This document shows, in pieces, positions 1 through 7,590 of a DNA stretch of 15,349 nt (its first letter is position 1; each line of letters opens with the position of its first letter). The notes under the pieces were generated by a model that saw only the letters and a list, made by a program, of their open reading frames with translations, did not search any database and was not told the origin of the DNA. This DNA comes from Deltaproteobacteria bacterium (GTDB taxonomy: Bacteria > Desulfobacterota > Desulfobulbia > Desulfobulbales > BM004), in assembly GCA_019312985.1 (NCBI GenBank), contig JAFDCC010000142.1:1-15349 (forward strand), in the 5' to 3' direction. The position numbers were made by a program, and so were the translations under genes.

Positions 1-2
1 AC

Positions 3-218
3 TTCAACAGCATGGTCCAGGTCATTTACCTGAAGGTCGACATCCAGAACAAGACTGTCAACGGCATACCGAGCAAGGTGTACGACAAGGATATTATCAC
101 CTATGAAACCGACGCGGAGACACTGTCATTCACCCTGCCCTGGATGTACCTGAAAGTGGTGCGCAAGGGCCGGGGGCAGGATGGTTCCGATATCAAGTAT
201 TCCGGCGAGTGCACCTAG
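3..218 (+). CDS. C-terminal end of an unrecognised protein (5' end outside window)
   Basis: The reading frame is open from the window edge (codon at 3-5) to a TAG stop at 216-218, so about 71 residues are visible. An in-frame ATG at 12-14 exists, but the frame stays open upstream of it with no ribosome-binding site in view, so the gene most likely begins outside the window. The visible part is hydrophilic, with beta-rich looking stretches, no membrane segment, and one Cys two residues from the end. I do not recognise a family. It converges on livF, with 103 bases between the two stops. That gap holds only a weak 5-bp stem (CTGCC at 256-260, GGCAG at 274-278) followed by a short T run, which is too weak to call a terminator. 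Confidence 0.5.
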   Translation, partial: FNSMVQVIYLKVDIQNKTVNGIPSKVYDKDIITYETDAETLSFTLPWMYLKVVRKGRGQDGSDIKYSGECT

Positions 219-321
219 GACAGGCTCTTTTTCGAGTGACAGCCTTCTTTGACAACTGCCGGCGTTCCCTGCAGGCAGCCTTTTCCAGCCTACCGATCCG
301 AAACAGAGTTGCCGGGTTCTC

Positions 322-1035
322 TCAGCCGCCGAGGTAAGCCTTCTGCACTTCAGGATTGTTGAGTAGCTCGGAGGACAACCCTTCCAGCACCAGGCGGCCG
401 TTTTCCAAAACATAGGCGCGCTGGGCGAACTTGAGGGCCAGGCGGGCGTTCTGCTCAACGAGGAGGATGGTGGTGCCCTGCCGGTTAATCTCCCGCAGAG
501 CCTCGAACATCGAGAGCATCAGGAGGGGGGCCAGTCCCATGGATGGGTCGTCGAGAAGCATCAGCCGCCGGCCGCTGAGGTAGGCCCGGCCCACCGCGAG
601 CATCTGCTGCTCGCCGCCGCTCAGGGTGCCGGCCATTTGCGATACGCGTTCCTTGAGGCGCGGAAATATCGAGAAAACCTGCTCGGTGTCCTCCTTGATC
701 TTTTCCCGGTCCTTCCTGGCAAAGGCGGCGAGCTGCATGTTTTCCATGACCGTCAGGTTGCCGAACAGGCGGCGCCCTTCCGGGACGTGCGATATGCCCA
801 GTTGGCTGACAACCTTGTCCGGCTGGAACTCCAGCAGGTTGTGCCCCTCGAAGGTCATGGTCGAATCCCGGTGGGGCGGGAGCAGCCGGGAGATGGCGCG
901 CAGCGTCGTACTCTTGCCGGCGCCGTTGGCCCCGATGATGCAGACAATCTCCCCTTTGTCGATGGAGAAATCCAGGCCGTGAAGCGCCCTGATCCTGCCG
1001 TAGGAAACATCCAGGTTTCTTATTTCGAGCTGCAT
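322..1035 (-). CDS. livF: Branched-chain amino acid-type ABC transporter ATPase LivF
   Basis: This is one of the two cytoplasmic ATPases that power a HAAT-family (Liv-type) importer. The 237 residues carry Walker A GANGAGKST at 35-43, the LivF hallmark VPEGRR around 84-89 in the Q-loop region, the signature LSGGEQQ at 138-144, and a LivF-style VEQN in place of the switch histidine. The Walker B segment reads LMLLDDPS: the residue after the Walker B aspartate, normally the catalytic glutamate (DEPS), is Asp163. It is the last gene of the livKHMGF operon, and its ATG overlaps the livG stop by one base (TGATG), suggesting translational coupling. Family assignment is firm. The transported substrate could be a branched-chain amino acid or another small organic acid or amide. 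Confidence 0.96.
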   Translation of the reverse strand: MQLEIRNLDVSYGRIRALHGLDFSIDKGEIVCIIGANGAGKSTTLRAISRLLPPHRDSTMTFEGHNLLEFQPDKVVSQLGISHVPEGRRLFGNLTVMENMQLAAFARKDREKIKEDTEQVFSIFPRLKERVSQMAGTLSGGEQQMLAVGRAYLSGRRLMLLDDPSMGLAPLLMLSMFEALREINRQGTTILLVEQNARLALKFAQRAYVLENGRLVLEGLSSELLNNPEVQKAYLGG

Positions 1036-1805
1036 CAGTGGATATCCTCCCGGCCGAGGTAGGCCTCGATGACGTCGGGATTGTTCCTGATCTCTTCCGG
1101 GCTGCCCTCGGCAATGACCTCGCCGAAAACCAGGGTCTGGATCCTTTCACACAGCTCCATGACAAATTTCAGCCGGTGCTCGATGAGCAGGATGGCCACC
1201 TCGAAATCGGCATGGATCTTCCGGATTATGTTGATCATTCGGTTGAGCTCGTCCGGGGTCATGCCCGCCGTCGGTTCGTCGAGGAAGAGGACCCTGGGGT
1301 TGGTTGCCATGGCCCGCGCCATCTCCACCCGCCGTTGGGCTCCGTAAGGCAGGCTGACGGCAAGCTGGGTGCTGAAGCCGGCCACGTCGAAGGTCTCCAG
1401 CAGGTGCATGGCCTTGGCCGTGATCCTCTTTTCTTCCCGCCGGCAGAGGGGGGAGCCGAAAAATGCCCCCCAGACGCTGTATTCCAGCTGTGAGTAGCAG
1501 GCCATCTTCACATGCTCCAGGACGGTCATGTGGCGCCAGAGAAGCAGGTTCTGAAAGGTGCGGCCCAGTCCCATGGCGGCAATTTCATGGGGGTGGTGGC
1601 CGATGAGGTTCTTGCCGTCCAGCTCGATATTGCCCTCGCTCGGGGTGTGGATGCCGGAGATGAGGTTGAAGATTGTCGTCTTACCGGCACCGTTGGGGCC
1701 GATCAGCCCGACAATGTGGCCCGGTTCGAGAACAAGGCTGTAGTCGTGCACCGCCCGCAGCCCCCCGAAGTAGTGGGTCATGTTGTCAACCTGCAGCAGT
1801 GCCAT
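1035..1805 (-). CDS. livG: Branched-chain amino acid-type ABC transporter ATPase LivG
   Basis: This is the partner ATPase of LivF. The 256 residues show Walker A GPNGAGKTT at 36-44, a Q-loop at RTFQN (82-86), a LivG-type signature LPYGAQRR at 152-159, an intact Walker B and catalytic glutamate (LFLDEPT, D176/E177) and the switch His in LLIEHRL. The ending EAYLG is typical of the Liv ATPases. The ATG at 1803-1805 has a purine-rich GGGGAG/AAGGA leader formed by the last codons of livM, only 4 bases separate the genes, and its stop shares one base with the livF start. All catalytic residues are present here, unlike in LivF, so the heterodimer may be asymmetric. Confidence 0.96.
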   Translation of the reverse strand: MALLQVDNMTHYFGGLRAVHDYSLVLEPGHIVGLIGPNGAGKTTIFNLISGIHTPSEGNIELDGKNLIGHHPHEIAAMGLGRTFQNLLLWRHMTVLEHVKMACYSQLEYSVWGAFFGSPLCRREEKRITAKAMHLLETFDVAGFSTQLAVSLPYGAQRRVEMARAMATNPRVLFLDEPTAGMTPDELNRMINIIRKIHADFEVAILLIEHRLKFVMELCERIQTLVFGEVIAEGSPEEIRNNPDVIEAYLGREDIH

Positions 1806-1809
1806 GTCC

Positions 1810-3120
1810 TTACTCTCCCCCCTTTGTCGTTTTCGGTCTCATCAACTCCCGCGGCTTGAATTCGGTAAAGGCAATGAGGCCGGTGGGACGGTAGAGCATG
1901 ACCAGGATCAGCAGCAGCGGAATGATTATCCACTTGTAGATCTCCAGGGGGCGGAGCGCCTCGCTCAGGACGTTGATGCTGACCGCGCCGACGATGGAGC
2001 CGGTGACCGAGTTAAGGCCGCCGAAGTAAACCATGGCGAGAATTTCGGCGAGCCGCTGGATGCCGAAGGAACCGGGGTTGACGTAGCGCAGGACATGGGC
2101 AAAGAGACCGCCGGCCACCCCGGCCCAGAAGGCGCCGAACAGAAAGGTGATGATTTTGGTGCGGCGGGTGTCGACGGTCATGGCGTCGGCGGCAAGCTCG
2201 TTGTCGCGCACGGCATTGAGCGCCTTGCCCATGGTGGAGCGGACAAAGTTGTTGATGATCCAGATACAGAGGACCATGACCGTGAATACCATCGGCAGGT
2301 TCGCATAATCGGGCTGGCTCGACATGCCGCGCGGTCCGCCGACGAACTCGAGGTTCTCGATAATGCTTTTGACGATAAAGAGAAAGGCAAGGGAGATGAT
2401 GGCAAGATAATCACCCCGGGTCCGGAAGGAGGGGATGGCAATGACGAGGGCGCCGACCGCCGCAGCAATGCCGCCGGCAACAAGGGCGAGGGGGAAAAAA
2501 TAAAAGCCCAGAGCTTCAGGCAGCAGGGCGGGGCCGAACTGCTTGTCATTGGCAAAGAGCAGCAGGGTGATCGTCGAGGCCGTATAGGCGCCAAGGGCCA
2601 TGAAACCGGGGTGCGAGCAGGAAAATTCCCCCATGTAGCCGTTGATGACGTTGATGCTCAGGGTCAGCATGATGGCGATCATGGTAAGTTTCAGGACGAG
2701 GAGCCGGTAATCACTGATGTCGGCCCACAGATGGAGGGCGCCGTAAAAAAGGGACAGGTGGACCAGGGCGGCAATTGTTACCCGTTTTCCAGCCAGGAAT
2801 TCCGCCAGCCTGTTTGCCGGTTTTTGCATGATCCTGACGATGATGACTACCGGTATCGCGTATACCAGGACGAGATAGCCGAGGATACCCGGGATGAGGA
2901 GCGGTTTCTTGAGCACCGTCAGTAAACCGAAAAGCACCGGTATCTTCGGAAGACCGAGGTAGTACGACACGAGGTCGCCGAGGAAGTACTCGGCGAGCAC
3001 GGCCCCGAATATGCCAAGCAGCCAGCCGATGAGCGGGACCGAGGCGGTAAACTGGCGCAGGCGGGAGCGGAATCCTGCTGCAGGGGCTGATGTGGTCGTC
3101 CGGTTGCGCATCTTTACCAA
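1810..3120 (-). CDS. livM: Branched-chain amino acid-type ABC transporter permease LivM
   Basis: This is an inner-membrane permease of the Liv-type importer. The LivM core is clear from about residue 160 on: the segment NVINGYMGEFS then HPGFMALGAYT matches the family's usual G-Y-x-G-x-x-S then GAY pattern, with a downstream VGGPRGMSS region and several hydrophobic helices. Ahead of the core lie about 150 residues with three or four further hydrophobic segments, longer than a minimal LivM. The longest frame begins with TTG (3118-3120), with GGGAAAG about 6 bases upstream. An ATG three codons later (3109-3111) is the alternative and has poorer spacing. There are 18 bases to the livH stop. The C-terminus (TTKGGE) also supplies the livG ribosome-binding site. 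Confidence 0.93.
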   Translation of the reverse strand: MVKMRNRTTTSAPAAGFRSRLRQFTASVPLIGWLLGIFGAVLAEYFLGDLVSYYLGLPKIPVLFGLLTVLKKPLLIPGILGYLVLVYAIPVVIIVRIMQKPANRLAEFLAGKRVTIAALVHLSLFYGALHLWADISDYRLLVLKLTMIAIMLTLSINVINGYMGEFSCSHPGFMALGAYTASTITLLLFANDKQFGPALLPEALGFYFFPLALVAGGIAAAVGALVIAIPSFRTRGDYLAIISLAFLFIVKSIIENLEFVGGPRGMSSQPDYANLPMVFTVMVLCIWIINNFVRSTMGKALNAVRDNELAADAMTVDTRRTKIITFLFGAFWAGVAGGLFAHVLRYVNPGSFGIQRLAEILAMVYFGGLNSVTGSIVGAVSINVLSEALRPLEIYKWIIIPLLLILVMLYRPTGLIAFTEFKPRELMRPKTTKGGE

Positions 3121-3138
3121 GTTCTTTCCCGGTTATTC

Positions 3139-4062
3139 TTACAGCCGCAGCTGGGTACTGTGGGCTTGACCGAAAAAGCCGTGCGGCCTGAAGGTCAAAA
3201 TCAGCAGAATAATGGAATAGGCAATGACATCCCGCAGGGTTGACGGGAATATCCAGGCGACGAAAATCTCGATAAAGCCAAGGAGAAACCCGGCCAGGGC
3301 CGCCCCGAGGATAGAGCCGCGGCCGCCGAGGATCGCCGCGACGAATGCCTTCCAGCCGAGCAGGATTCCCATGTACGGATCGAGGACCGGGTAGGCCAGG
3401 CCGTAGAGAATGCCGGCGGCGGCGGCCAGGGAGGAACCGATGGCAAAGGTCAGCGGCGCGATCCGGTTGATGGAGATACCCATCAGGGGTACTGCCTGGA
3501 AGTCAAAGGACATGGCCCGCATGGCCATGCCCCACTTGCTTTTCTGGATAAAACGATGCAGGAGGTACATGAGTCCCAGGGAGACCGCAACGATGAGGAT
3601 TTTCTTGTTCGTCACAAACACCCCGCCCAGCTGGTAGGTAGTGGATTCGATAAGCTGGGGAAAGCTGAGGCGCCGGGCCCCGAGAATGGCCAGGTTGCCG
3701 GTCTCGAGGATAATGCCGATCATCAGTCCGGTAATGGCGGCCGAGGCCCGGGGCGCTTCCCGCAGGGGCCGGTATCCCACCCGTTCGATGAACATCCCGA
3801 CAAAGGAGGTGAGGAACATGGAAAAGAGGATAGTCAGGACGAGGATGAGCCAGCCGGGTATAGGCAGGCCGGTCGCGGCGGCAAGCCCGAGAAGGGCCGT
3901 CGCCACGCCGAAGCCTATGTAGGAGCCGACCATGAAGACATCGCCATGGGCAAAGTTGAACAGCATGAGGATGCTGTACACCATGGAGTAGCCCAGGGCG
4001 ATCAGGGCATAGAAACTGCCCCACTGGAGCCCGTTAACAATGTTCTGGAGAAAAAGGTCCAT
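3139..4062 (-). CDS. livH: Branched-chain amino acid-type ABC transporter permease LivH
   Basis: This is the second inner-membrane permease of the importer. At 307 residues it has the family's usual length. It begins with the typical LivH pattern (NGLQWGSFYALIALGYSMVYSILMLFNFAHGD), and the FAHGD element and the later LGGRGSILGA stretch are family hallmarks. There are about eight hydrophobic segments. The ATG at 4060-4062 lies 6 bases after the livK stop, with only a weak AGG in front, so translation is probably coupled to livK. Together with LivM it forms the channel that receives substrate from LivK. Confidence 0.95.
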   Translation of the reverse strand: MDLFLQNIVNGLQWGSFYALIALGYSMVYSILMLFNFAHGDVFMVGSYIGFGVATALLGLAAATGLPIPGWLILVLTILFSMFLTSFVGMFIERVGYRPLREAPRASAAITGLMIGIILETGNLAILGARRLSFPQLIESTTYQLGGVFVTNKKILIVAVSLGLMYLLHRFIQKSKWGMAMRAMSFDFQAVPLMGISINRIAPLTFAIGSSLAAAAGILYGLAYPVLDPYMGILLGWKAFVAAILGGRGSILGAALAGFLLGFIEIFVAWIFPSTLRDVIAYSIILLILTFRPHGFFGQAHSTQLRL

Positions 4063-4068
4063 TCAGGC

Positions 4069-5250
4069 CTAGTCGGGACAGACCAACTTGTAGAACTCGT
4101 ATTCCCCCTTGTCGCTGATCCGGACTATGACGGCGCACTTGTTCGGATCCCCCTCCTCGGTGAAGGTCATGTCGCCGGTGATGCCCTTGAAATTCTTGAC
4201 CCGGGCCAGGGCATCGCGCACCGCCTTGCGGTCCTGCTTGATCTTGCCCGTAATCTTGCCGGTGTTTTCAATGGCGGTCTGTACCAACCGGAGTGAATCC
4301 CAGGTAAGGGCCGCCACGTCGTCGGGGGTGTAGCCGTAGGTTTTCTCGTAGCGTTCGATAAACTCCTTTGTCGCCCCCTGGGCCCCGGCAGCCGCGTAGT
4401 GGGTGGAAAAGAAGAGACCGTAGCAGTCCTTGCCGCAGAGGGCAACGGTCTCGGCCGAGCCCCAGGAGTCGCTGCCGACAATGGGGCCGGTCCAGCCAAG
4501 TTCATGGGCCTGCTGAACGATGAGGGCCACTTCGTTGTAGTACTGCGGGGTAAAGAGGACCTGGGCGCCGGACTTGTTTATCTTGCTAAGCTGCGAGCTG
4601 AAGTCGGTATCCTTTGTCGTGAAGCTTTCAAAGGCGACAACTGAGCCTGGGCCGTGGATCTTTTCCCATGCTTCCCGGAAGAATTCCGCCAGACCCTTGG
4701 GATAGTCACTCGCGACATCATAGAGCACTGCCGCCGTCGTGAACCCGAACTCCTCGGTGATAAAGTCGGCCAGCACCGGTCCCTGGAAAGGATCGAGAAA
4801 GCATCCCCGGAAACAATAGGGCCGGTCCTTGGTGGAGTCTGGATTCGTGGACCAGGGGGTGATCATCGGCGTTTCATAGTTGTTTGCCACGTCGCCTGCC
4901 GGGACGGCCTGCTTGGAGGACTGCGGCCCGACGATGACCAGGACCTCGTCCTCGGTGATCATTTTTGTATTGGCCTTGACCGCTGATTCCGCCTTGGACT
5001 CGTTGTCCTCGATGACAAGTTCCACCGGGTACTTTGTGCCGCCGACCTCGATGCCTCCCGCCTTCTCAATGTCCGCCAGCCACATCTGGGCGGCATACTT
5101 GGTGCCCTCGCCAACCTTGGGGATATCGCCGGTAATCGGGGCATTGATGCCGACCTTGATCACCGTCTTGCGCCCAAAAGACCAGGCGTTGGCCGAAAAA
5201 ACGAGAACAGCTACGAGTCCCCAGACAGTCCCTTTCACTAAGCGTTTCAT
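4069..5250 (-). CDS. livK: Periplasmic substrate-binding protein of the Liv-type ABC importer
   Basis: This is the soluble periplasmic receptor that delivers ligand to LivHM. The 393 residues start with a Sec signal peptide (MKRLVKG, a hydrophobic core, then NAWSFG). A type I periplasmic-binding fold follows: KVGINAPITGDIPKVGEG at the start, EDNESKAESAVKANTKMI, and VGPQSSKQAVPAGDVANNYETP around the ligand cleft. Cysteine pairs (RPYCFRGC, LCGKDC) and two late cysteines (NKC, LVCPD) could form disulfides. The ATG has a strong Shine-Dalgarno sequence, GAGGAGGA at 5254-5261 on the complement. It is the first gene of the operon. Ligand class is not readable from sequence: branched-chain amino acids are the default, while amides, aromatic acids or other amino acids remain possible. 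Confidence 0.92.
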   Translation of the reverse strand: MKRLVKGTVWGLVAVLVFSANAWSFGRKTVIKVGINAPITGDIPKVGEGTKYAAQMWLADIEKAGGIEVGGTKYPVELVIEDNESKAESAVKANTKMITEDEVLVIVGPQSSKQAVPAGDVANNYETPMITPWSTNPDSTKDRPYCFRGCFLDPFQGPVLADFITEEFGFTTAAVLYDVASDYPKGLAEFFREAWEKIHGPGSVVAFESFTTKDTDFSSQLSKINKSGAQVLFTPQYYNEVALIVQQAHELGWTGPIVGSDSWGSAETVALCGKDCYGLFFSTHYAAAGAQGATKEFIERYEKTYGYTPDDVAALTWDSLRLVQTAIENTGKITGKIKQDRKAVRDALARVKNFKGITGDMTFTEEGDPNKCAVIVRISDKGEYEFYKLVCPD

Positions 5251-5623
5251 TTGTCCTCCTCATGTTGTTCAGAATTGAGCGCGGAAAGCTGCCGCCGACC
5301 TGCAGGTTCAACCGCTGCGGCAGGCCCCTCGATCCCCTTTTATTCCCCGGCAGGATAAAGCGACATCGGTTACTGCCGGAAGGTGGGTATTTATACTTAC
5401 AGGAAAAAAAGCAAAAAAACAATTTGCCAGGAGTGAATACTTGCGGCAGGGCAAATTTTTTTTGAGTTGGATTTTTGCCGATGGTTTCCGGCCGGGCTTT
5501 GGCTAAATGGCGGCTGTCAAAGTTTTTCTGTTGCCTGTGGCAGGGAAACCATAGTAAGTTCAGAGCGACCCCGGCTGCACGTTATTCTGAGGATTGCCGT
5601 ATAACTCAACAGTGAGGTGGGCT
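5251..5623. other. Divergent intergenic region between livK and mscS
   Basis: There is no credible gene in this 373-base stretch. It must hold the promoters of livK (leftward) and of the channel gene (rightward). On the - strand a TATAAA-like -10 element (complement of 5390-5395) is visible, but no convincing -35 sits at standard spacing. The AT-rich part at 5401-5462 contains A- and T-tracts flanking the dyad listed separately. No consensus sigma-54 element was found here, unlike the regulon at 12-14 kb. Confidence 0.5.
5421..5457. promoter_or_regulatory. 8-bp inverted repeat (AATTTGCC...GGCAAATT) upstream of livK
   Basis: Perfect 8-base arms, AATTTGCC at 5421-5428 and GGCAAATT at 5450-5457, are separated by 21 bases. 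An A-tract precedes the left arm (5413-5419) and a T-tract follows the right arm. It lies about 25 bases upstream of the TATAAA-like element on the livK side, so an operator for a dimeric regulator is plausible. A bidirectional terminator is the alternative reading, because a U-tract would follow the stem on either strand. The 21-base loop makes a strong terminator less likely. Confidence 0.35.
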
Positions 5624-6511
5624 TTGGAAATCGAACAATTTTTCAGAAAGCTGGGAGAAATTTCTTCAAAACCGCTTTTTGCCCTCTCCGGCACTCAGGT
5701 TACTCTGCTGTCGGTCTGTATCTTTTTTCTTGTAATCTTCTTTGCGGTAGTTCTCTCGTTTGTTCTGCAGCGGGCCCTGAAGAGAACCCTTTCGTCCCGA
5801 TTCAAAAAAAGGGAAGGGACCCTTGCTGCCATCCTGCGACTGATCCACTATACGGTGGTCATTATCGGCTTCGGCATCGGCCTCCAGACCGTCGGCATCA
5901 ATATCAGCGCCCTTTTTGCCGCCGGCGCCGTGTTCGCCATTGCCATCGGCTTTGCCATGCAGAATATTGTCCAGAATTTTGTCTCGGGCATAATCCTCCT
6001 CGTCGAGCGCACCATCAAGCCGGGCGATATCCTCGAGGTGGAGGGCACGGTGGTGAAAGTCGTTGACATGGGGATCAGGACAACCCTGGTACGGACATGG
6101 CGGGATGAGGAACTCATCATGCCGAACTCCATATTTTCGCAGTCCACGGTGAAAAACTTCACCATGCGGGACAATCAGTTCCGGCTGGGGATAACGGTCG
6201 GAGTTGCTTACGAATCAGACATGAAGAAGGTTGTCGAGGTGCTGGAGAAAACGGCCCGGGACATGCCCTGGCGGCAGCCGGAACCGGAGCCGCGCGTTCT
6301 CCTCCAGGATTTCGGCGATTCCGCCGTGATTTTCGGGGTCTACCTCAACGTTGATGATCCCTGGAAACAGAGGGTATACATGTCGGACCTCCGCAAGGCC
6401 GTCTGGTTTGCCCTTTTGGAGAACAACATCACGATTGCCTTCAACCAGATTGACATACATTTTGACCCGCCCGTGACAGAGGCTTTTACGGGCCTGACGA
6501 AAATCAAGTGA
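5624..6511 (+). CDS. mscS: Small mechanosensitive channel, MscS family
   Basis: This encodes an inner-membrane channel that opens under membrane tension and releases solutes on osmotic downshock. There are two N-terminal hydrophobic helices, then the pore-lining TM3 signature, a Gly/Ala-rich stretch ending GFAMQNIVQNFVSGIILLVE, directly followed by RTIKPGDILEV, where the beta domain begins, and a cytoplasmic vestibule with MPNSIFSQSTVKNF. From the chosen start it is 295 residues, close to the E. coli MscS length (286). I chose TTG at 5624 because GAGGTG at 5614-5619 precedes it. The longest frame starts at another TTG (5594), which has GAGGA too close. zntB follows 13 bases later on the same strand, probably as one operon. 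Confidence 0.92.
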   Translation: MEIEQFFRKLGEISSKPLFALSGTQVTLLSVCIFFLVIFFAVVLSFVLQRALKRTLSSRFKKREGTLAAILRLIHYTVVIIGFGIGLQTVGINISALFAAGAVFAIAIGFAMQNIVQNFVSGIILLVERTIKPGDILEVEGTVVKVVDMGIRTTLVRTWRDEELIMPNSIFSQSTVKNFTMRDNQFRLGITVGVAYESDMKKVVEVLEKTARDMPWRQPEPEPRVLLQDFGDSAVIFGVYLNVDDPWKQRVYMSDLRKAVWFALLENNITIAFNQIDIHFDPPVTEAFTGLTKIK

Positions 6512-6524
6512 CGGATATCAGCAG

Positions 6525-7502
6525 ATGGTAGAGGACAAGGACGGCCTGATTGCCGCGTTCATTCTGGACGGCAAGGGGGGAGGAATAAGGGTTGAATGGG
6601 ACGCAGTTGCTTCCTGGCAGCCGGAGCAGGGAGTCCTTTGGCTCCACCTTAATTACGCCAATCCCACGGCGCGTGAATGGCTTTATGAAAAGAGCGGCCT
6701 GGATGAAGTGATAAGTGATGCCCTGACCGAGGAGGACTCGAGGCCGCGCTGCACTCCGTTCCATGAGGGACTGCTCCTCGGCTTGCGCGGCGTCAACCTC
6801 AACCCCGGGGCCGACCCGGAGGACATGGTGGGCATAAGGATCTGGTTTGAGAAGAACCGCATTGTCAGCACCCGTAAACGGAGGGTTTTGTCGGTTGCCG
6901 ACATCACGGCGGCAACCGAGCGGGGGGACGGGCCGGAATCGATCAGTGACTTCCTGGTGCAGATAACCGGGAGAATGATGGAGCGGATGCAGGTGGTTAT
7001 AGACGGACTCGAAGATTCTGTTGCCGAGATTGAAGACCAGGCGCTGACCTCGGGAAGCTACCAGCTGCGCTCCCAGCTCGCCAATCTGCGGCGCCAGGCC
7101 ATTAGTTTGCGGCGCTACCTGTCGCCGCAGCGCGAGGCCCTGTCGCGGCTGCTGACGGAAAAGATTCCCTGGCTCGACGAGAGTGACAGAATCAGGCTGC
7201 GGGAGGTTTACGATCAACTCATCCGGCACATCGAGGATCTTGACGAAACGCGGGACCGGGCCGCTGTTACCCAGGAGCAGCTGATCAACAGCCTGTCGGA
7301 AGAGATGAACAGTAAGATGTACATCCTCTCCATAGTGGCCGCCATTTTTCTGCCGCTTGGTTTTCTGACCGGCCTTCTCGGCATCAATGTCGGGGGTATC
7401 CCCGGTGCTGACAGCAAACTGGGGTTTCCTTTCTTCATCCTTATTCTTGTGGTGGTTGTGCTGTTCCAGGTCTGGTTTTTCAAGAAAAAGAAGTGGCTCT
7501 GA
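6525..7502 (+). CDS. zntB: CorA-superfamily metal transporter, ZntB type
   Basis: This is an inner-membrane divalent-cation transporter of the CorA superfamily. It has 325 residues with a long cytoplasmic N-terminal domain, a coiled helix region rich in charged residues (about 150-260), and two C-terminal transmembrane helices. The loop between the helices carries GIN (286-288) in LTGLLGINVGGIPG rather than the GMN of CorA. The GINxGGIPG loop and the basic tail KKKKWL match the ZntB branch, so Zn2+ transport is more likely than Mg2+, though the sequence cannot settle direction or metal. It lies 13 bases after mscS. The ATG at 6525 has only a weak upstream purine stretch. Confidence 0.88.
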   Translation: MVEDKDGLIAAFILDGKGGGIRVEWDAVASWQPEQGVLWLHLNYANPTAREWLYEKSGLDEVISDALTEEDSRPRCTPFHEGLLLGLRGVNLNPGADPEDMVGIRIWFEKNRIVSTRKRRVLSVADITAATERGDGPESISDFLVQITGRMMERMQVVIDGLEDSVAEIEDQALTSGSYQLRSQLANLRRQAISLRRYLSPQREALSRLLTEKIPWLDESDRIRLREVYDQLIRHIEDLDETRDRAAVTQEQLINSLSEEMNSKMYILSIVAAIFLPLGFLTGLLGINVGGIPGADSKLGFPFFILILVVVVLFQVWFFKKKKWL

Positions 7503-7590
7503 TTCTTATCCAATCCAGTTTCAACCTGCAAAGCTGATACCTGGGCGCCTCTTTCCTGGTGGATTTTTTTCGCATAAAAGCTGTCCCCGG

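Noticed and set aside
256..278. Possible terminator between the partial gene and livF
   Set aside because: Only a 5-bp stem with a 13-base loop and a short T run; too weak to call.
1780..2925. Long + strand open frame of 381 codons opposite livM
   Set aside because: It lies antisense to the clearly homologous livM, is rich in Asp/Gly/Glu/Gln as expected from the complement of GC-rich membrane-protein codons, and has no recognisable domain.
3556..4296. + strand open frame of 246 codons opposite livH/livK
   Set aside because: It crosses the livH/livK junction on the opposite strand with low-complexity charged composition; a shadow of the real genes.
6525..7502. Annotation as the Mg2+ transporter CorA
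   Set aside because: The pore loop has GIN with GGIPG rather than the CorA GMN motif, which favours ZntB.
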